From assembly GCA_029207755.1 (NCBI GenBank), contig JARCOQ010000009.1:30898914-30962913 (forward strand): a stretch of 64,000 nucleotides of DNA, written 5' to 3'. Origin of the DNA: Chamaea fasciata. Lineage: Eukaryota > Chordata > Aves > Passeriformes > Sylviidae. A program made the position numbers and the translations under genes. The stretch's first letter is position 1; the number at the start of each line of letters is the position of its first letter. Below are positions 58,400-64,000 of this stretch, in pieces. The notes under the pieces are model-generated. The model did not search any database. It was not told the origin of the DNA and saw nothing but the letters and a program-made list of their open reading frames with translations.

Positions 58400-59235
58400 A
58401 GAGGTAGCTGATGCATGGAAACAACAAAATAGGGAAGAATCAATGTGACTTTTCCAGTGGGAAGCTGATGCTAATGCAATTATTGGAGCCTTTGAAAGGA
58501 TCAGCTTAGAGGGCATTAAGGAACATGGGGGAACAGGAACAAAGGTGCTTGCAGTGACAAAAGGTGACTGTGAAAAGTAGGAAATGAGAGTCAGCTCTCA
58601 CAGTGCAGGGAAGCTGGGAGCAGACCTGCGTTGTTCTGCTACTCCTTGTGCGTTGGAAAAAAAGGAATATTGGTATGTTGATGATCACCAGTCAAGAAAG
58701 AGAGATGAGAGGAGCTGCAAAAGGGCCTTGGAGTATTGAGTGGTTGGATAATAAAAAGGCAGATGAGATTCACTCCAGATAAATGTGGAGTGATGTACGT
58801 AGGGATCCTAATTTTCATATGAAGCCTGAGCTCTGAGCTGACTGTTATGAATCAGGAGTGAGATCTTTGTGTTAAAATTTTAGGGAATTCTATGAAATGT
58901 CAGCTGGGTGCTTGGCAGCTGCCAAGAAGCTCGCTGAAGGGATAGGAATTATTAGGAAAGGGATAGAAAACAGAAGGGAGGATTCTATGACCACATAAAT
59001 CCATGTGTTGCCTGGATCTTTGCACAGCTATCATCCTTCCAGCCTGGAGAGCAGCAATAGAAGCGGTTCAGGGACAGCTGAAAGGCAGCAGCTGGACACA
59101 GAATGGAGTCAGTGCAGCGCAGCTCAATAGGAATATGTACTTGTCAGTCTGGAAGGGAGCAGGGACAGAGGAGGGGAAGAGCTCTGTGGTGTTCTCAGTG
59201 CTGCGGAGAAGGGGAGCAGAGAATTGAGTTCTTTT
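58400..59235 (+). mobile_element. Ancient, strongly degraded CR1-like LINE remnant
   Basis: Pieces of a CR1-type reverse-transcriptase ORF survive in changing frames. Near 58,745-58,800 is a segment equivalent to RQMRFTPDKCGVMYVG. Near 58,903-58,990 is GCLAAAKKLAEGIGIIRKGI followed by ENRRED, which matches the late ORF2 block of an old CR1 lineage that differs from the other copies in this window. Frameshifts and stops are frequent, and no clear 3' UTR end was found. Boundaries are approximate. Confidence 0.68.
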
Positions 59236-60505
59236 CAGTGAGGTTCCTCACTTGGTTGTGCACACCCTGTGAAGGCTAGGAGAGATAAAAGGAGTGAACG
59301 CTTCTCCTGTGCATGTGGAAAGTTGTCAATTGCAGACATTCCCCGTGGTCAAAGCACATGAGCTGCAGGGTCTGAAGACTTAGGAGCCCTGGGAAGTCAG
59401 GAACACAGAGTTAGTCTGACTGAGGGACTCGTCCACCTGCTCTTGGTCACTGCTGCAGTCTGGAAGAAAAGGCTACAGAGATCTCTGGTATGACCTGATA
59501 TCTTTGCACATATCCAGATTTAAATCAGTTTTGGTCAAGTGTTCAACCCAAGGGAGTACCTGGGGTTTAGTGTTAGACATAAGTTGTGAAAGTAAGAGTA
59601 ACTCAGGTGAGCTGTGTACCTTTAACTCTTAACTCTGGTGCAGCTGTGTCCAACCTGGCTTATTTTTAGGCTGGATCTTAAATCACCTAGAAATAGTGAC
59701 AAAGGGCATCCATTCTTGCTGAGAACAAGGAACCCCAGTTTGGAAGTTATTTGGAATCTTCAAAAGAGGAAAATACATTTCAAAATACTGTGATCCCCAC
59801 CCTTCCCTTCTCCCACCTGCACAGCATGGTTTAATTTGGAACATAGTTTTCATTTTGAAACAAACAAAGAAAAAAATAATGATGGTGAAAACTTGCTCTA
59901 CTTTCCCCACTTGCTTTTCACAGCTTTCCTGACTTGCTTTTTCCTCCTGACACTTGCTCTTAAACATTCTCCTTATCTTACTTTAAGATTTATCTATTGG
60001 CAAGAAGAACCTACAGCAGAAGGAAAGGACCCAAACTGTGAGTCTTTACTCTGGCATTGTGCTGGAGACAAAGAATTCTTGATGTCTGTACAGAACAGAA
60101 ATTTATTCATGATTTGTGAAGAATAAAAAGAAAAAAAAAGGTACTTTTTGAGCATGGTAGAACACTGTGCTAAAGCTATGTAAGTTAATAAAATAATCAT
60201 GGGGATGAATTATGTATTTTCACTTGGAGGATGTCTTACAGACTTTAGCAAGACAGGACACAGCAGAGGTGAATGAGAACCTCCCCTGGGGAGAGGGAAG
60301 TTGCTCATATTCCTTCAGGTCAGGCAGGGGGAGAGATGACTTTTCACTGAAATGTGCTCCAGCACACAAAGCAGCACTTCCACTGTGACTCTGCTGTGAT
60401 GGGTCTCAGCAGGACACTGCAGGGAGCCTCTTTTTGCACTACAATTTATAGAATGACCCCACTTGATGAGGAAAACACACCACAAAAAACACCCCCAAAA
60501 GGCAC

Positions 60506-60522
60506 AAAAAAAAAAAAAAAAA
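60506..60522. repeat. Poly-A tract (17 A)
   Basis: Seventeen consecutive A residues after a C/A-rich lead of about 35 bases. Simple sequence. Confidence 0.88.
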
Positions 60523-61357
60523 GGAATGTGTATTAATGGTGAGGAGGAATGACCATGAAACACCATCTCCTAAATCTTTCTTGTGTTTTGTAGCTGTTAT
60601 GTGAGGACGGTAGAATTGTGTTGAGTTTCTTGACTTGGTTGCAGGTTAAGAGTGGCTTTGCATTGATGGAAATAAAAGCTTGGCAGTGCCTAAGGTTTCT
60701 ACTGGAGTTTCCTAGTTTAGATTCTAGTGTTGTTTAAGGATTTTTATGGTTTCAATTATTTTAAATTGTATTTAATATTTTATACTTATTTTCTGGGTTT
60801 CATTTTTGTGGGTCGCATTGACCATGGCTTTTGTTTGACTCAGAAGTGCCTCGGTATGGAAATGTGACTTGGCAGGTCTAAAATGTCAGAAATTTATTAA
60901 AAAATAAGTTTTCCCTGGTTAGTTGTTAAATACACGCTGCTTGAGTGCAAATGACAATGAAGTCTGAAAACCCAAGAAGACTTGAGAATGTAACTCAAAT
61001 AAGTAGCAGTAATATTTAGTGTACCCTCCTAGGCAACTTTTGGGAGTTTTCCTGGGGTTCCTGTTTGGCATAGTTAATCTCCAAGAACTGATGCAAGGGA
61101 AGATGGCTGGAACAGGTAGAAAACAGTGGCGTTTTTTGCTTCCCAAAATCCCTTGGAATGTTGTAGTACTGCTGCCTTGGCTAATTAAGGAACTGAATGT
61201 GGGATGTCCTCCGGGGATCCTTCACTCCACAGTAACAGTATCAAGTTTAGTAGGTTTTTTTTTTTCCAGACTCTCCTAATGAAAACATCAGGCATCTCAT
61301 GAGAAACTCCTTTAAAATTTGTTCTTGTAAATAACCTTCTATATTTGGAATATCGTT

Positions 61358-61392
61358 AAAAAAAAAAAAAAAGAGAGAGAGAAAAAAGAGCA
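61358..61392. repeat. Poly-A followed by (GA)n
   Basis: Fifteen A residues (61,358-61,372) run into a short GAGAGAGAGA stretch and a further A-rich segment. Purine-only simple sequence. Confidence 0.85.
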
Positions 61393-64000
61393 AGATGCTT
61401 AAATGAATATTTTATTTCTGCTGGAAAGGAAGAACACAATTCTGCCATGGTTTCTGTGCCCAAATCATTGTCAGCCCTGCAGTGCTGCTCCCTTCCCCTG
61501 CTGCAAGGCACATTGCTGGAGGATTAAACAATTTAATATAAAACCTCAGGGTGCTGCTGGTGGAACAACACCTGCATGATAACCTCTGGCATCAGAGGAG
61601 TGCAAAGGCCATCTCGAGCCAAGTCAGGGCAGGGCTGCCCAGCTGTGTGGGAAGAGCTCAGATGCTCTCAGCAAGGTGAAGTTTCTGCTATGAATCTTTT
61701 ACTGATACAATACATGGGGGAAATAAAAACTTGGATATGGCCATTACGAGGGTCAAGAAGGGGCCAGGAATAATAGGGGGCTCTTACAGGAAAAAAAGGT
61801 GGAGCAGTTCAGAAGGGGCTTTGTACCAATGCACTCACCTGGGCAAGGGAGCTTCAAAGGGTTTGGAAATAAAAGATGAGATGGGAGACAGGGCAGATTA
61901 CTGCATGAATAATATTCTCCATTCTCTTTACTGCTGACAGTGAAGTCCCAGTATGAGATTCAGAACAGAAGGAAAGGATTTTCTAACATTTTTTCCTACC
62001 CTTGTTTATTTTACTATGCCCATCCTGGAAAATGAAAGGGAAAAGGTGGACTGCAAGCTGCTGCGTGGTGTCCCTGAAAAGTGGAAAGATTTAATTCTTG
62101 AGATGTCAAGCAAAATCTCCTGCGTTTTTCAGTTAAAACTGTTTATCTTCTATGACCTGGCTTTGGAGAAGAGTTTCAGTTGCCTATAGCCTGAGTGGAT
62201 AAAATAAATAAACTGTTAAAAACAAACAAAGAAAACCCCTCTCCTGTTACAACTTTTGTATTCAGTAGTTCCAGGCTGAATCAACAAGCTGTAATAAAAA
62301 TTTGTAACCAATTTCCCAGTGTGTGCTGGGCACAGAATTCATCTTATCTTTGTAGAATCACTGCACAAAGGTCTTTTCTAGAAGCAAGTAACAATTAACT
62401 TGTCAGGAAAGAAGATAGATGAAGCTGATTAGGAAGGCTGCTTTCATTGTGACACCATATAATTATGGAGTTCCTCCAGCCCCTTCCAATTGAGATATAG
62501 ATACATATCTGTGTGGTTGGAGCTAGTTTGGTCCTTCAAAATTTGGGTGGCATTGACCAAAATAGGGCTTAGTGTTCCTGTTCTCTCTGGATTCCTGATG
62601 TGTTTTTAACTGAGAGTTATCTGCCTTTTTATCCCAAACTGGGACATTGTCCTGAACATTTCTATTGTGTAGAACTGTGCTTCCACCACTAGAGAGATAT
62701 TTAAGTGACATTAGGTGACAGATACCTGGAATAGGAAACTCCTCTGTGGGCTATGGCTGGATGGAGAACAAGCAAATCAACAGGTCCTAACAAAACCCCT
62801 TCAGAATGGAACAATTGAGGGTTTAGTCCTATTTTCAGGTGATGAGTTTAATTTCTTTTGTGTATGTGGAACAGAGATCAGTGAAAAATGATGTGTGTGT
62901 AGAAACTTTTAATAGTTTAGAGCAACATGGTAACAATCTTGGCCTCTGGGCTGCTTTCTTGCTGGGGGGGTTGTTCAAAATTTAGCCTCAGCCTTGCAGT
63001 AGGTGTGGAAGATCAGCATAGCATCAGATTCTTTTTTCCTGGGGTAAAGGAAGGGAAAATGACTGCTGTTTCCAATGATGATTTTGGCAGACAATAACAA
63101 AACTTTTGGTTCCAGCACTGAATTTAAGTTGTCAGTTTGGACTTGAGGGCCTTGGTTTTTACTCCTCAAGTAGGTGAGTTTGGGTAGTCAAGGCAAAACC
63201 AAGTTTTTTTCCTTGACACAGTTTGTGGTATTTTCTTTTGTTTTGTTTTCCTTCAGGCATTAATACCTCTTCACTCAAGGTAGCATTGCTCTTGCAGTTC
63301 TGTTCCTTTCTGTTTTAGGTAGGAACTGCTGCTCATTAAACCTTTGGTGGGAATGCAGTTATGGCTTTGCAACCCTGTGATATATGTTGATGAAAAATCT
63401 ATATCATTTTATAAATGTATGTATGGAGTGAAGACCTAATTTTACTCCCTCCCTCAGCTGCTTTGCAGGTCTTGGCAGAGCAGCACTTGCACATATTTAA
63501 GCTCCTTCAGGCTCAGTGGAAATGAGTTTTTTCTCAAGTCCATGCTCCAGAAAAGGCTTGTCTTCACCAAACTCTTGTGAAAATATTTAAATTTCTGAAA
63601 AAGAAACAAAAAATGCTGTTTGCAGGAATTAATTCAGATATTCATGGGTATCTTCCATTCACACTGTCTATAGGTGAAAGCAAAGGCCAGTGATATGGAG
63701 TCATGTGACATCAGAGGTAGTTCTTAAATAATTTTTTTATTGAACAATTTTTATGTTTATTGAGGAGGCCCAAATCATTTTCCATAGATGTAAAATCTTG
63801 TATTTTCTGTCACTTCTCTGTTCTTGTGGAAAACTGTTGTGCATGGGAACCAAATTGGATAAGGGCAGCTAAAATAACGGAGGACAGGACAGAAAAGGGA
63901 CCTTGAGCTTTGTTTCTTGCTGGCTGGGAAGGGACAGAATCAATCAACCTTCCTTTGTGTATTCTCACATGTGCACTTTTTGGGTGCTTTGGGGAGGGTT

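Larger units (their letters stand above)
59236..64000. other. Long non-coding stretch to the window end
   Basis: Nearly 4.8 kb without a recognisable gene or mobile element. Simple tracts include A17 at 60,506-60,522 and A15 at 61,358-61,372, the latter running into a short GA repeat. Open frames stay under 100 codons. If a long intron begins near 34 kb, this would be part of it. Confidence 0.5.

Noticed and set aside
1..64000. CRISPR array, bacterial operon, phage or novel defence system
   Set aside because: No regularly spaced direct repeats, no dense ORFs and no prokaryotic signals. Avian LINEs and a CpG island show vertebrate nuclear DNA.
1..64000. tRNA, rRNA or snRNA genes
   Set aside because: I looked for A/B-box-like and cloverleaf-compatible segments and for rRNA-like blocks by eye and saw none. 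A covariance-model scan would be needed to exclude diverged copies.

Overview
The window looks like nuclear DNA of a bird, most likely a songbird. The evidence is about twenty CR1 LINE fragments with typical avian 3' ends, one solo endogenous retrovirus LTR, a vertebrate-type CpG island, and otherwise AT-rich single-copy sequence. The CR1 calls rest on recalled CR1 consensus features (end of the reverse-transcriptase ORF, the 3' UTR and an ATTCTGTG-like terminal octamer), not on a database search. Nothing here is bacterial: there are no operons, ribosome-binding sites or dense ORFs. The open frames are short and mostly chance, CR1 remnants, or CpG-island frames.

Layout. Positions 1-31,800 are mostly unrecognised non-coding DNA. 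They are interrupted by CR1 copies at about 3.9, 5.6, 8.2, 12.8, 17.2, 19.8 (two, nested), 26.2, 26.7 and 28.7 kb, and by a well-delimited solo LTR at 27,255-27,728 flanked by a 6-bp target-site duplication. A CpG-rich block at about 31,820-34,690 is the only clear gene-regulatory landmark. It holds GC boxes, a 22-T pyrimidine tract and canonical plus-strand splice donors, the best one after position 34,061. This suggests the promoter and first exon of a plus-strand gene whose first intron may run through the rest of the window. I could not identify the gene. Positions 34,700-64,000 are intron-like, with CR1 fragments at about 38.0, 40.2, 42.7, 46.4, 50.2, 50.8, 52.8, 53.9, 55.6, 57.8 and 58.4 kb and several long homopolymers.

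No protein-coding gene can be called with confidence, and I saw no tRNA, rRNA or CRISPR. I found no convincing novel biological system. The points most worth a second look are the CpG island and its donors, the LTR, the nested and internally deleted CR1 copies, a few possible conserved non-coding elements, one possible exon at 30,821-31,082, and a 26-G run.
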